Assembly: GCA_905250075.1 (NCBI GenBank)
Contig: CAJNOP010000108.1
Span: 520,232 to 584,231 of the forward strand
DNA length: 64,000 nucleotides
Source: Rotaria sp. Silwood1
Taxonomy: Eukaryota; Rotifera; Eurotatoria; Philodinida; Philodinidae
Direction of reading: 5' to 3'
The position numbers and the translations under genes are program-made. Within the stretch, counting starts at the first letter, position 1. Every line of letters begins with the position of its first letter. The notes beneath the pieces were generated by a model. It was not told the origin of the DNA, ran no database searches, and saw only the letters and a program-made list of their open reading frames with translations. Shown here piece after piece: positions 51,529 to 63,468 of this stretch.

Positions 51529-54500
51529 ATGTCGTCTTCAACAAATTCTCATCATTATACACATAATAATCATCATCGAACAAGTTCACGTGACACATCT
51601 TATTCTCATCATCATCAATCACTTCTTGAATCTGTATCATCAGAATCGTCGTCACCTGAGAGTAATACATTAAATTCAGAAAAATATCATCATTCATCAA
51701 CAACAAAAAAAAAACATAAACATCATCGACGAAAGTCATCTGAACGTAAAACAAGAACACGTCGTTCATCATCTAGTGATAATAATGAATCTAATCAACA
51801 TAGGTACAAAGGAAAAAAAGAAATTGTTTTTTTTATAATAATAGTTTTTTTTTTTTTTTTGTTTTTCATTTAGTCGAACTTCTCAGCGTTCACGACATGA
51901 TAATACAACAAATCGAACGTCTCGTAATTCACAACAAACTTATCATACACATTCACGTGATACAACAAATGAAACATCAACAAATGACATTAATTTTGAT
52001 GTAAAAACTAAAAAACGTTCACATCATCATACAGATAATAGTAATTATTCACCGAAAAGACATCGTCGAACAAGTCCATTATCATCATATCCAATGTCAA
52101 TTTATTCTTCACATCCTTATCATCATCGTCATTATAGAAGATCAAAATATCATCGAAAATCTTCATCATCATCAACACATTCAAGTGAACATTCATCATC
52201 AAATGAAAATGATAATAATAATCAATATCAACGGTCAACAAAAGGAACACTTGCATCTGAACTTGATAAAATAAGACCAAAAGTTAACAAAAATAAAACA
52301 TTAACAACTAATATTCAAACACAAAGTGAACAACAATCAAAACCTGATAATGATGTAAGGATAAGGAAAAAGAACAAAAAACTTTGAACTTGTAAATATA
52401 TCTCTTAGAATTATCTAAAATAGAAACTATTCATAAAAATGTATCGATGGAAAACAATAAAGTGGTGATCTTTTTTTGAAAAGATTTAAATAGTGAAAAA
52501 CTCATAGAAAATAATTTCTAGAAATATATATGAACGTGCAATTGCAAGCTGACTGTTATATGAGATATAATCTTTTCTTTCATTCTCTATTTTCTTAATT
52601 CAAATCATTTTTATTCTTCTGTTATATAGACAAATGCAAAATCAGCTGATACAACTTCAAATACAAACCGTTCTGAGTAAGTTTTAATGGAATAAAACAT
52701 ATTGAAATCAAAATATAAAGTTTAGTTTAACTTCTCGTCGTCGTTCAATAAATGTTCCTCCATCTACTGGACAAACACATTTAACACGATCATTACCAAT
52801 GCCACCAGATTATAAACCAGATTCTTTTTCACCATCAACTCCAATAAATACTTCTCCCAATCCACCTGATAAACCAATGAAACGACCATTGTAAACATTT
52901 AAAAAAAAAACGAACAATAAAAAAATACATTGAATGATTTTTTTCTATCATTGAAGAATTCTTCAACGTCGTGATGAAATGATGAAAAATCAATGGGGTG
53001 AAAGAACTGTTGAAGTATATGAAATTTTAGCAAAAATTGGTGAAGGTACTTATGGTGAAGTTTTTAAAGCACGCGATAAAACAACCGGTTTGTTTACTAA
53101 TAATATTTATTTTTGTAAACATTTGTTTTTTTAGGTGAATTATGTGCATTAAAAAAAGTTCGATTAGAAAATGAAAAAGAAGGTTTTCCAATAACAGCTA
53201 TACGTGAAATACAAATTCTTCGTCAATTAACACATCCACATATTGTAAATTTAAAAGAAATTATAATGGATGCACGTGCTATAGTTGATATTAAAAATGA
53301 TACATCATTTTATTTAGTTTTTGAATATTGTGATCATGATTTATTTGGTTTACTTGATTCAGGTTTAATTGAACTTGATATGGAACATATTCGAGCATTT
53401 ATTTATCAACTTATGTCTGGCTTAGCTTATTGTCATCAAAAAAAATTTTTACATCGTGATATTAAATGTTCAAATATTCTATTAAATAATAATGGAAAAA
53501 TAAAATTAGCTGATTTTGGTCTTGCACGTTTCTATAATGCTGATGATAAAGATCGACCATATACAAATAAAGTTATTACATTATGGTATAGACCACCAGA
53601 ATTATTACTTGGTGAAGAAAGATATGGACCAGCTATTGATATTTGGAGTTGTGGGTACGTTTTCAATGTTTTTTTCTATTATGTTTGATTTATAAAAATG
53701 AATATTATTTTTTTTTAATAGATGTATCTTTGGAGAATTATTTACTCGACGACCTTTATTTCAAGCACAACGTGAAGATGAACAATTAGAAATGATTTCA
53801 CGTTTATGTGGTTCACCGACGCCAGCTGTTTGGCCAGATGTTATTCATTTACCACTTTTTGCAACACTTAAACAACGAAAAACTTATCGACGAAGATTAC
53901 GAGACGAATATCAAAAGTAAGAAGTTTTTTTTTTTCATAGAATTTTTTTAAGTTAGATGATATATAATTTTTTTTAGTCTTCCTGAACCTGCATTAGATT
54001 TATTTGATCGTATGCTTGAATTAGATCCATCAAAAAGAATAAGTGCAAGTGATGCTCTACTATCCAATTGGCTTAAAGATATAAATGATGATACAATACG
54101 ACCATTACTGTAATTAATAATTTTCTTTTTTATTAATTTAAATTTGCATATATTCTATATACATAATAAAAAATAATACTAACAAACTTTAGATTACCAA
54201 TCGCACAAGATTGTCATGAAATGTGGAGTAAGGAACATAAACGATTAACACGTCGTGGTTGGAGTGAAAATGAAATTCAAGCACATTTTAAAGAACGTGA
54301 AATAATCGAATATCAACGATATAATCAAGTTACTGGTAAGATTAAAAAAAAAGTATTTTTTGCATTTTTTTTCCTTTTCGACTTGATATAAATTGAACAT
54401 GTTCAAAAGGATAGAATTGTACAGATAAACGTTTTTTTTAATGGTATTCTTATTGAAATCGACTTTTTACTCAATGATTTTCTGTTTATGAATATTATCA

Positions 54501-55115
54501 AATAGAATTTTTTTATCTTTATTTTTCGTAACGATATATGTCATAAAACTATCTTTTATTTATTGACTCATCATCATCATCGCCATTTTCAATAAAACTT
54601 TTACTTTTATTTTGTTTTTGCTTGATAGATTTTCTATAATAACTTCGATTAGATAAAGATTTAATTCGTTGTTTCTTTTTCATCATATTTCTTAAAAGAG
54701 AACAAATAGATATATAATTATGAAAGTTGTACTAAGAAAATTTTTTTCATTGTCTAGACATGCAAATGGATAGTCCTGATCCAACAAATATTAATATTGA
54801 AAGGTACGTTATTTAAATTTATTAAAAAAATAAATCAAATATATCTGTTTGATCATTATTATTATATCAATGTTTTCTAGTGTGTTTTTTTCCAATGAAA
54901 TAAATTTAATATAGAAAAATATTCATTATGCATTTTTTTTTGTTGTTTTAAATAAATATGAATGCGCGAATAGTTTGGTTGATTTAATTTAATTTAATTT
55001 TAGTTCAAAACAAGATAATGTTGTTTCTTATTCACAATCAATTGAAATATTAAATTCAACAACATTATCAATAAAAAATGGAAGTAATATTGATAATAAT
55101 AATAAATCAAAATAA
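51529..55115 (+). CDS. CDK12: Cyclin-dependent kinase of the CDK12/CDK13 family
   Basis: Exons 51529-51803, 51874-52354, 52630-52676, 52726-52890, 52957-53087, 53135-53654, 53722-53916, 53978-54109, 54193-54335, 54758-54803 and 55004-55115 join in frame to 748 residues. CDK12/13 with cyclin K phosphorylate the RNA polymerase II C-terminal domain during elongation. Residues 1-320 are Ser/His/Arg/Lys-rich and disordered, the counterpart of the family's RS region, followed by a Pro-rich stretch. The kinase starts with [15 protein letters not shown] and has [16 protein letters not shown] (the C-helix signature), [19 protein letters not shown] and a T-loop [23 protein letters not shown]; all catalytic residues are present. 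The C-terminal extension [12 protein letters not shown] matches the CDK12/13 helix that packs on the kinase. It is shorter than vertebrate CDK12 at both ends. CDK12 and CDK13 are vertebrate duplicates, so the symbol is nominal. AATAAA is at 55308-55313. Confidence 0.94.
54336..54757 (+). other. CDK12/13 intron 9
   Basis: 422 nt with GTAAGA donor and CTAG acceptor. AT-rich, nothing recognised inside. Confidence 0.6.
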
Positions 55116-55307
55116 AATTCAAACATTATTTATTTCAAACTTCGATTATCTATTTATATTAATTACCATTCGTATTTTTCTTTTGTCAACAATTATATAC
55201 CATATATTTGTTTTTCACAAATCACAAAAAGAAAAGGAAAGGAAAATCAACAAAATATTTGATTTAATATCGACGATGTCCATATGCTATTCACATTTGT
55301 CAAGTTG

Positions 55308-55313
55308 AATAAA
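55308..55313 (+). promoter_or_regulatory. Candidate poly(A) signal (CDK12/13)
   Basis: AATAAA 193 nt after the stop codon at 55115. Confidence 0.45.
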
Positions 55314-56283
55314 AAAAAAAAAAAAAGAAAGAAAAATATTGTGTATGTGCAAGTGTGTTTATTATTTAGGCGTTGAATGTCTTTGTCTATCTTCCTTTTT
55401 TTTTGTTTTTTTTGTCTCTTCTTCTTTTTCTTTCTCTCTCTTTTTTTTTCTGTGCTTCTTTTGTCTTTTCAAATAGCTTTCAACATTGAATGAATCAGAT
55501 CATCACACAAATACGACTGGATTAAAAATATGTAACAAGCAATTTTCATCTAGGACAGATGTTTTGTACAATAGAAGAGAAAAATAAGAACAAAAATGGA
55601 TTAGTGAAGAAGATAATGGGTAATGAAGAAGTTTTGTACATGAAATAATTCTCGGTATTTTGTTTGAGAAATTTTCAAATGAAAATTTTATTGATTAAAC
55701 AATATGTTGTTTCATAGTTAAAAAAAATGACTTAAATTTCAATCTACAATTTCTCTTTCAACGTCTGTACTAAATTAAACTACATCCAATAGTTGAACGT
55801 CATATGTGTGATGATCTGTTTCTGTCATGTTGATTCGCTATTTTTTCGATTTTCAGATTTGAATTCATGATGATAATCTGCGTATAATATACGCCATCAA
55901 ATTAGACAAGAAAAATTTCAACTATATTTTACTACAAACTTCAATTTAATTTTTCTTCTATAAAAACAAAAATATTTTTTCTATTTCATATCTAAAATTT
56001 CCTAAGTTCTTTTCCTCAGAAACTCATCTTTCTTTCATTTACTTCTAGTGACATCTATCGATAAATATTTCACGTACAAAATCTAACTAATGTTCTTTTT
56101 TTTTTTCTTTCTTTTAGGCTGTTCATCAACAGACTCGATCATCTATCATTCATGGCATGGGAATCGTAAATCGCTCAAAAACATAACTTTTTTTTTTTCT
56201 TTTTTTTACTATCTCATAAAAAAATGTTCAGATATTTAATTCTGTATATCCGACTAATTTTTTGTTTGTTTTCTATATTCTTC

Positions 56284-56302
56284 AATGAATGAATGAATGA
56301 AT
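56284..56302. repeat. (TGAA)n microsatellite
   Basis: Four to five tandem copies, same unit as at 4983-5005. Confidence 0.85.
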
Positions 56303-56609
56303 GTATTTTGCGAAATTATCGCAAACAGAACAAAAAAAAAAAAAAGTACACACATATATGACCAAGAAACCGGCACACAAAAGAAGAAATATACAACAAC
56401 ATCAAGAAGTAGGAATAATAAGAACAACAACAGCAAAAAAAAAAAAGTATACAGAGTTCTCTAGAATTTTTGTTTTTTAATGTGTGTCTGTTTCGATGAG
56501 AAAAAGAAAAAGATTCTGCTGGATTTTTGTTTTTCTAATCGTGCCAAGAAAGAGAAAAAAAAAGAAAAAAGAAATGTAAATAGAATGGATATTTATGTAC
56601 ATCTGAAGA

Positions 56610-57280
56610 TTATTCTTGTTCATCATCATCTTCTTCGTCACCACTTTCATCGGCACCACTATCAGCCGATGCACCAGCTGCTGCTGCTGCTTTTCGAGAA
56701 TTTGGTTTATCAGCAGATGCTTTTGAATCCCCTAAGAAAAAAAAAAAAATATTTTTCAGTTAAAATTATCTCATTTCTTTTTTTTTTTGTCTATTAATAT
56801 AATTACCTTCATCATCTTCACCATTTTCTCCATCATCTTCTTCATCATAATCATCATCTGAACCATCTTCGTCATCATAATCACCTCCTTCTCGATCTTC
56901 ACCAGCTACCTACAAAACCAAAAAAAGAAAAAACTTGTTTTCTTTTTTTGAACAAATTAATTTTTCTTTTTTTTTTAACATACATCATCATCATCATCTT
57001 CCTCATCATGATAATCACCATTTTTAAGATTCGATGAATCATCATCAACTACCGTAGGTGCTTCACCATTAGTACCATTTGTTGCTTTTAATGCTTTCAA
57101 TTTACTTGGACTTACATCATCCAGTTCAGCTTCACGTTTTGTACCTATGAAAAATAAAATTATATTTTGTTTAGGTTTTTTTTTTTTCTTCTTATCTAAG
57201 AAAATAAAAATAAAAAATTTATTTTTACCCTTGGTGGCAGTAGCTGTCGGCGAAGACAATGCATCAGTTGAATCGGCCAT
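56610..57280 (-). CDS. Highly acidic, probably nuclear protein (prothymosin-like)
   Basis: Exons 57280-57229, 57144-56984, 56909-56807 and 56731-56610 join in frame to 145 residues. The start is MADSTDALSSP; a basic cluster TKREAELDD follows, then long Asp/Glu runs, a short KPNSRK basic patch, an Ala-rich stretch and an acidic end. Composition, size, a small-residue N-terminus and absence of hydrophobic segments resemble prothymosin-alpha/parathymosin, histone-binding chaperone-like proteins of the nucleus, but there is no alignable signature, so homology is not shown. A protein this acidic could equally be another histone- or nucleoplasmin-tail-like factor. The CT-rich CpG-bearing promoter-like block lies just upstream (57340-57860). 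Confidence 0.75.
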
Positions 57281-59278
57281 TGATAAAGTTTAGTTGGTTG
57301 ATAAGAACACAGTAGTAGTGAATGCAATGATAGATGGAAGAATCAAATCAACATAAGACCCACACAGAGAAAAAGAGAGAATATGACAAGCAGCTATTTC
57401 TTCTTCTTCTTTCTCTCGTTCGTTTTCTCTTCTTTAGTTTACTTGCAGCGATTGCCGAGTAGTACGTGTACGTTCGTCGTCTGTCTTCACTGTGCTCGCT
57501 GTTTTTTATATAGAACTATGTGCGTATGTGTGTCCTTTCACTGCTGCCGCTCTTTGGCATATATATATATATATATATAGACATAGTCATATAGCATAAT
57601 GAGAGAGAAAAGAAGAAAGAAGCTTCGCTCTCTTCATCATCTTTTTTTCCACCAATCCATCTTTCTTTCGCGCTAGTCAACAACGAAGACGGCGCCGCTG
57701 CATTACACCGCCGTAAATAGAGGACATTACAAATGCGTGTGCACGATGCACACCACTCTATAAACCGAAACAATAGTTTCTTTCTTATTGCTCGAGAGAA
57801 AGAAGAGAAAACGACATCGACGACGAGGGCAACGACCATATTGGCAATTCAATAGCGGCAGTGCAAGCGAACAAGCTTAATGCTATTTTGTTTCGTTAAC
57901 AGAAAGAAAAAAGAAAAGAGATAAAAACTGGAAAGTAATCTTTTCTCTTTATATTGAACAAAAAAGAAAAAAAATAGAATCTTTCTTACTTTTGTTTTTA
58001 TGTTATCTATGTTTAAAAAACAAAGCCTTAAGATCTGATTTATATTTAGTATATCATTAAATTTAATTGACTTGTTTTTTTTTTTTGTTTCCTCTAAGCA
58101 AAACTTCTTTCATTAGATTGAAATTATTTCTTTTTCTTTCGATAACAAATTCATCATCATTGAAATTAGACACATCCTTTGTTTAGATTAAACAAGATCA
58201 ATGTCAGTACTAATCAAAATTATTATTGTTCATGTCCAAATATGAAAGAACAAAAAGAAAAACATCAATACTAAAGATTTTCAATTCGTATATGACATTT
58301 GTTTTTGTTTTATTCGAAATGATAATTTGTATAATGTTTAACATATTCCAATGTATATATGTTTTTCAAAATATTTTCTTTTCCTTTCTCTTTGCTTTTT
58401 TTTTTGAAAGCCAAATTCAGTTTAAATTAGACGACTGCTTTCTATCAATATCAAACAGAATTTCTATTGAATAACATGCAAAAAATAATGTTTGAGACAT
58501 GAGCAAGTGTCAAAGTGAAGTCATTTCAAACAATGACAAGAAAGAAAAAAAAGATCAATGTAATACCAAATGAACTCTAGTCTATGTAAAAATATGAGCC
58601 AATGGTATTTTCATAGAAAAGCCTGGATTCATTCAATGATTTCCGTAGTGTTTTTTGTTGGTTCTCCTTTCAAGAATGATGATGAGAATGATTCATTCGT
58701 ATGTAGGCTGATGTTTGCACAACGAGAAAAATAATAAAACGCAAGAGCATGAGATACCGTCTAATATTCCCAACTATTTTTCTTTCTTTCTAAGAATGTA
58801 AATGATGTGTTTCTTTTAATATAAATGAAACATAACGACCGGAAATAAAAGAAAATGACATAATTTAATGATGGCATACAGAATGTTAAAAACAAATCTG
58901 GAACAAGTATTTTCTTAAGAATAAACTTCATAATTATTGGAGAAACAAATTTTATTCAATATATATATTCAAATATGATTTCGTTCAATTATGGTTTTTA
59001 TAAATATTTTTCAATAAATTTTACTATAAGAATTATATCTAATATGTTAAGTTCGAAAAAATATCGTGTTAGATTTTCCATCATGATAAATATATACTTG
59101 CAATGTGTATTGCCTGATTTTAGATCGGCTTATGTTGTAATATTATCTAAGACTTATGATTTTATATATATATATCGCGCATATAGAGATAATGTGCATT
59201 TTGAGATTTTTATAAATATTGCATATTGTTTATATTTTGAAGCAAAAAACAAATGTGCACGATAGATATAGAATTATT
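57281..59278. promoter_or_regulatory. Promoter-like block of the acidic protein gene and AT-rich remainder
   Basis: 57340-57860 is CT/GA-rich with many CG dinucleotides and an (AT)n run at 57559-57579, resembling the block at 5.5-7.3 kb. A YY1-type CCATATT lies at 57837-57843. From 57900 to 59278 the sequence is AT-rich with no supported gene; a minus-strand AATAAA at 58956-58951 may serve the secreted-protein gene. Regulatory function is inferred from position and composition. Confidence 0.4.
57559..57579. repeat. (AT)n microsatellite
   Basis: Perfect dinucleotide run inside the CT-rich block upstream of the acidic protein gene. Confidence 0.9.
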
Positions 59279-59863
59279 TTACTTGGTTCTTGGACGTCGC
59301 ATGAAATATATTAATGAAGATGTTGAACTATTACTCAATGGTTTATTAGTAGTACTTTTATTGATTGTTACAGTGATATTGCTTGTTGATGATCGTACTG
59401 GAACACGAAAAGTACTAAAAAGATTGCTAAAAAGTGATGTTAGTAATGATGGTGCTTGATTTTCAAGAACATTTATAATTTTTTTGCCAACATTTGGATT
59501 AAATACTTCTTTAAGGCTTGTTGCCATGATTTGACCAATAATAGCACCTAGACGATCTAATGGAAGAATTGAAAGAATTGTTCCAATTGTATTAAGATCA
59601 GATGTTGTATTTTTATATAGATATTCACGACGAGAACGTTGTTGATGATATCTACCATAGTAAACAAATGGTTTTGGTGGAATAATTTCAGTTATATTTT
59701 CTGTCAAGTCTATTGAAAAGATAATAATTTATTAAAAACAAAAGAAGAACAATAACATATTAAATTATAAAAATGAAAAACCTGTTTCATTCCACGCTTG
59801 ACAATGATCGATTTTAATAAAAAATAGTACTATTCCAATGATCAATAAAAGAAATTTTATCAT
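59279..59863 (-). CDS. Small secreted glycoprotein of unknown family
   Basis: Two exons, 59863-59782 and 59709-59279, join in frame to 170 residues. Residues 1-23 are a typical signal peptide (MIKFLLLIIGIVLFF then a likely cut after HCQA). The mature part has six N-glycosylation sequons (NET, NIT, NTT, NIT, NKS, NSS), a basic QQRSRREY that could be a proprotein-convertase site, and an amphipathic middle (about residues 67-124: IGTILSILPLDRLGAIIGQIM...VLENQAPSLLTSLFSNLF). The end is Ser/Thr-rich and basic. Only one Cys is seen, at the end of the signal region, so no disulphide fold. I do not recognise the family. The intact frame across the intron and the signal peptide support a real gene. 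Confidence 0.68.
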
Positions 59864-60290
59864 TGTCAAATATCGTCGTTTGAAAAATGAAGACAAAATG
59901 TATTTCTATCATTACTCTTATATATAAACTCATTTTAACAGGACACTATCCTCCTTCACAAGTAAATATGTACTATGTAAAACAAGGTAATTATTCGATT
60001 AAAAAAATAACTTTATTGACCCAAAAAATGCTATTATTCTTTTATCATTATTTATCTATTTCGTTGTTAAATTTATTTCTTATTTCCAATCATAGTATCC
60101 TGTAAATGGTGAATGATTGATTTTTTTTACTGTTTCTTTAAAATGTAGTCACTATGAAAAAAGCACATTTTTCTCGTTGTTGTCGAATTCTTTTTTTTTT
60201 CTTCTTTTGTTACCGGTTACTATCGAAGAACGAATAAAAAAAAGAAATAATCGAGAAGAATTCTTCAAATGACATATTAAGCATTATTGA
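59864..60290. other. Divergent promoter region between the secreted-protein gene and RNF32
   Basis: 427 nt shared by the 5' ends of two divergent genes. The open frame 59887-60105 lies here but has no coding signs beyond length; it reads as T-rich intergenic sequence. Confidence 0.5.
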
Positions 60291-61628
60291 ATGATGGTAA
60301 TGGCGAGTAAACGGAGAGGTAAAAAAAAATAAAAATCAGATGAATTGACTGTCAATTTCTTATTTATCTATTATTTTATTTTAGTCGGTAGTGATAATAT
60401 TAATTATAGTCCAGCATTAATGAGTAGTGCTATACAAGACTATCGTGCACGTACTCTTGATCTGAGTATGCCTGGTCGTTTGTCAACTCAAAATATGATT
60501 CGTCCTCGTCCTATTCAAAAACGTCAAATTCAATCAGTTATTGATACTGGCCTAAAAAAGAAAACAGAAACAAATTCATCAGTTCCAACACAACCATTAC
60601 CAGTAACAAAACTAAATGAAGAACGCGAATATGTTCTTCAAGATTCTCAGACTTTAGCATCTTCTCATCGTCAACGAGGAACATTAGCTGAACGTATTGG
60701 ACTTATTCAAATGACAAATAATGATACGGAAAATCATTTAACTGAAGCAGCATGGAATGTTATAAAACAACGTTCAAATGATCGTCAAGATTCAAATTGT
60801 CCATGTCCTATATGTCAAGAAGATTTTGGTCTTGGACAACAAGTATTACTATCATGTTCACACGTATTTCATCGAGCTTGTTTAACAACATTTGAAAAAT
60901 TTGTTTCTCATAATACAAATGGTTCTGATCTACGAACATGTCCGATTTGTCGTCGTGCACAATATGAAAAACGTATTATATATGAAGGCGCTAAAATTCA
61001 TCGCGCCAAATGTGCAGCTCGTATACAAGCTGCTTGGCGTGGTTATATTGTTCGACAATGGTATAAACGTTTTCGTCTTGATATGTCAAATATACCAAAT
61101 GATACAAAATTACGTCGAAAATTTTATCAAAATAAATTATCTGAAATAACTGATCGTATAATAGCATCATGTGATTTTGATTTAAATGATTTATTTAATG
61201 AAATCGATCGTAATGTTGAACGTGCGCGTGCTATTCGTCAAGCATTTGATGCACGAATACGTACTATTGATGATGATGAATGGCAACAAATTAAAGAACG
61301 TGCAAAGCAACGACATGAACTTGAATGTTCTATTTGTAAATGTTTATTACAACCAATTATTATTGAAACAACTATTAAAAAACCGATTAAAACAAAGAAA
61401 AATAAATTAGAAAAATTATTTCCACAATTACAACCGATTGAAGAAAAATCAATAGTAAAAAAACAAGAAGAAGACCAACAACAACCGAAAAGACCATTAG
61501 TTTTGCTTAGTTGTACACATGTATTTCATGCAACATGTTTACAAATGTTTGAAGAATACTGTTGTGATCCAACACCTAATTGTCCTGTTTGTCGAACAGC
61601 ATATCAAAAAAAGACATATTCATTCTAA
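60291..61628 (+). CDS. RNF32: RING finger protein 32 (two RING-H2 domains and an IQ motif)
   Basis: Exons 60291-60318 and 60385-61628 join in frame to 423 residues. The first exon encodes only MMVMASKRR and a split Val; start choice among the clustered ATGs is uncertain. Features in order: IQDYRARTLDL and VIDTGLKKKTE, both alignable with human RNF32; RING-H2 number 1 at about residues 155-205 (CPICQEDF, LSCSHVFHRAC, CPICRR); an IQ motif IQAAWRGYIVRQWYKR that could bind calmodulin; a helical linker with LRRKFYQNKLSEI; RING-H2 number 2 (CSICKCLL ... LSCTHVFHATC ... CPVCR). Both RINGs keep all eight metal ligands, so E3 ubiquitin ligase function is plausible. In the second RING the loop after the first Cys pair is much longer than in human and is Lys/Glu/Gln-rich. 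AATAAA follows 57 nt after the stop. Confidence 0.93.
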
Positions 61629-62700
61629 TTTTTTGTTTAGTGTAATATACAGAGAGGATAATTGTGTGATATTTTCATTTATGAAATAAAAGATTTCAAA
61701 AGAAAACCTATTTTGTGTTGCTGAATTATCAATCTTTTGATAATTTATTCATAATTAAACAGCTCCCTATTAAGAATAGTAAATTATGGATGAGTTACTT
61801 CGATAATTATAACAGAAAAATAATCGTGGGAGACAATGTTCACCTATCAAATCTTGAAGATTACGTTGGTATAGTCATGTGACATGAGCGATGATTAATT
61901 AAGAGTTTTTAAATTAATAGGAATAAATGAGAATATGAAAATACATGTATTAAATCCGGTTGGCTTCGATTTACTAAGAAAATCGTAATCCTTTCCAATA
62001 TTCTGAACTTCATTAAATTTCATAAATTTTCGTAAAATCGAGGAGGTCAATAAGAATATTTTCATGTTGCAGATAATAATAAACTCGTGACGAATATTAT
62101 GCAAAGATAAAAACTGTTATTCTATCTTGAAGCCTAAATAGTGTTAACATTTGTATTTTTATTGCGTTATTTTTTTTCTGTTTTACGACAAAGTAAACAA
62201 ACTAATAGAGTATTTTTGCATGTTTTTATTTTTAAATAATATTGCGTTGTGTTTTTGTTAGAATACAAAAAATGGTAAAAAATAGTTTACTAAAAATTTA
62301 GAACTCGATTAAATTTAAGCTCGAATTGATTGAAAAGACAAATATTATTCATGTGATTAGTCCGTATAATTTAAAATGATTATTCCCTAGTGAATATACA
62401 GAGTCAGTTGTCTCAATAGAATACCTTTACAAGTTGAGTACCCTAGTGAACATTGTCTCAATACATGAATCATTACCAGGTATCTGCCCAGATGCCTGCA
62501 GGAAGCTGTGACTTCACGTCTTTATAAATCCAGAGCTAGAGCCAGACTGACCATAAGTTAAACATCAAGCCCGTACTCAATCTAGGTGCGGACGAATCCG
62601 AATCCGGAAGGATCTGCAGTTCCCTAGAGACTTCTTCAGTTTCTATAGCATCCTATGAGAAATTTTTCTACAAGTTAGTATATTGAAACAATCACCCGTT
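61629..62700. other. Intergenic region right of RNF32
   Basis: RNF32 3' UTR at the left. At 62384-62425 and 62441-62470 two partly similar segments share CCTAGTGAA and TTGTCTCAATA, a short degenerate direct repeat. A GC-richer patch at 62500-62640 contains GGTGCGGACGAATCCGAATC. No gene seen. Confidence 0.4.
61685..61690 (+). promoter_or_regulatory. Poly(A) signal of RNF32
   Basis: AATAAA 57 nt past the stop at 61628. Confidence 0.55.
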
Positions 62701-62729
62701 ACAATTATATTAAATTTCCAATTTAGTTT

Positions 62730-62905
62730 CGTCGTCCATCTAATTATAATAATCAAAAGTGACGTTCTACTATAATTATTTACGAAGTTCAATTTTATTG
62801 TGATAAATCTCGTCGTAGTAAAAGTTATGAATGTGATTTTGATGATATATTAAATGAAATGCAATCCATAATCAAAGAAAATTGTTTCATTTTCTTATTA
62901 TTAGT
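62730..62905 (+). pseudogene. Decayed coding fragment, family unknown
   Basis: After an AG (CCAATTTAG) the plus strand reads FRRPSNYNNQK, an in-frame TGA at 62759-62761, then RSTIIIYEVQFYCDKSRR and FDDILNEMQSIIKENC. Codon choice and amino-acid mix look like real protein, unlike the flanks. The stop argues for a pseudogene or relic. It may belong with the fragment at 63049-63404, but they are not joined by an obvious intron. Confidence 0.45.
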
Positions 62906-63048
62906 TTCTTTAGAAGATCAGAACATAGATTTATCTTTAGACGTTGAGATAGTAGGTATAACCGAATAAATACCGAAAGCCATTGCCGTTTAACTATCTA
63001 TATAATTTATTATTAATGGCCAGCTGTCCTTGTAACTGAAATGAACAA

Positions 63049-63404
63049 AATTAGCTAATCGAATAGACGAATGTCTAACTTTTTATGCTGTCTTCATATT
63101 AATCACCTTAAAGCTTGAAAAACGACAAAATTCACAGAAAATACGGGTTCGATATCACCAAAATCGTCGGTACTTTCTCATAAAATTCAATTTTATCCTA
63201 CGTCAGTATTCATTCATTTTATGTATTGAAGATCAATCAACAGTTCGAGTTGTCAAATATTTATCTAAAGTTCCATATTGTTCGTTACATAATCGATTAA
63301 AAGAATCGCTTCAAAGTGGCCGAGGAGCTTCAATTACTTCGTTACGTGAGCAAAATGATCAATATACTTGTACAATGTCTACAAAGGTGATTGATAAAGA
63401 CCTG
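63049..63404 (+). pseudogene. Open coding-like fragment ending at the telomere-like array
   Basis: The frame is open from about 63049 into the array. The most protein-like part is IEDQSTVRVVKYLSKVPYCS, then LHNRLKESLQSGRGASITSL and REQNDQYTCTMSTK (about 63226-63386), with ordinary codon use. No start codon or family is recognisable. Downstream it runs into TGTGGG repeats, so the original gene is cut off. I call it a truncated remnant; the N-terminal limit is arbitrary. Confidence 0.45.
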
Positions 63405-63406
63405 AA

Positions 63407-63468
63407 CTGGGTGTGGGTGTGGATGGGGTGTGTGGGTGTGGGTGTGTGGGGTGTGGGTTGGTGTGGGT
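63407..63468 (+). repeat. Imperfect TGTGGG tandem array (interstitial telomere-like repeat)
   Basis: About 60 nt built from GGGTGT units with a few variants (GGATGG, GGTTGG). TGTGGG is the telomere hexamer reported for bdelloid rotifers. The G-rich strand points right. The unit resumes at 63990-64000 after the inserted element, so the array continues at least to the window end. Confidence 0.75.

Larger units (their letters stand above)
55116..56609. other. Convergent intergenic region
   Basis: Holds the kinase 3' UTR (AATAAA at 55308-55313) and the 3' flank of the acidic protein gene. CT-rich runs at 55390-55470 and 56100-56220, a TGAA microsatellite at 56284-56302. No gene supported. Confidence 0.45.

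Noticed and set aside
57837-57846. Possible serum response element
   Set aside because: CCATATTGG has five, not six, A/T bases; only a YY1-type core is left.
59887-60105. 72-residue open frame starting MKTKC
   Set aside because: Lies between divergent genes, no conserved motif, T-rich composition.
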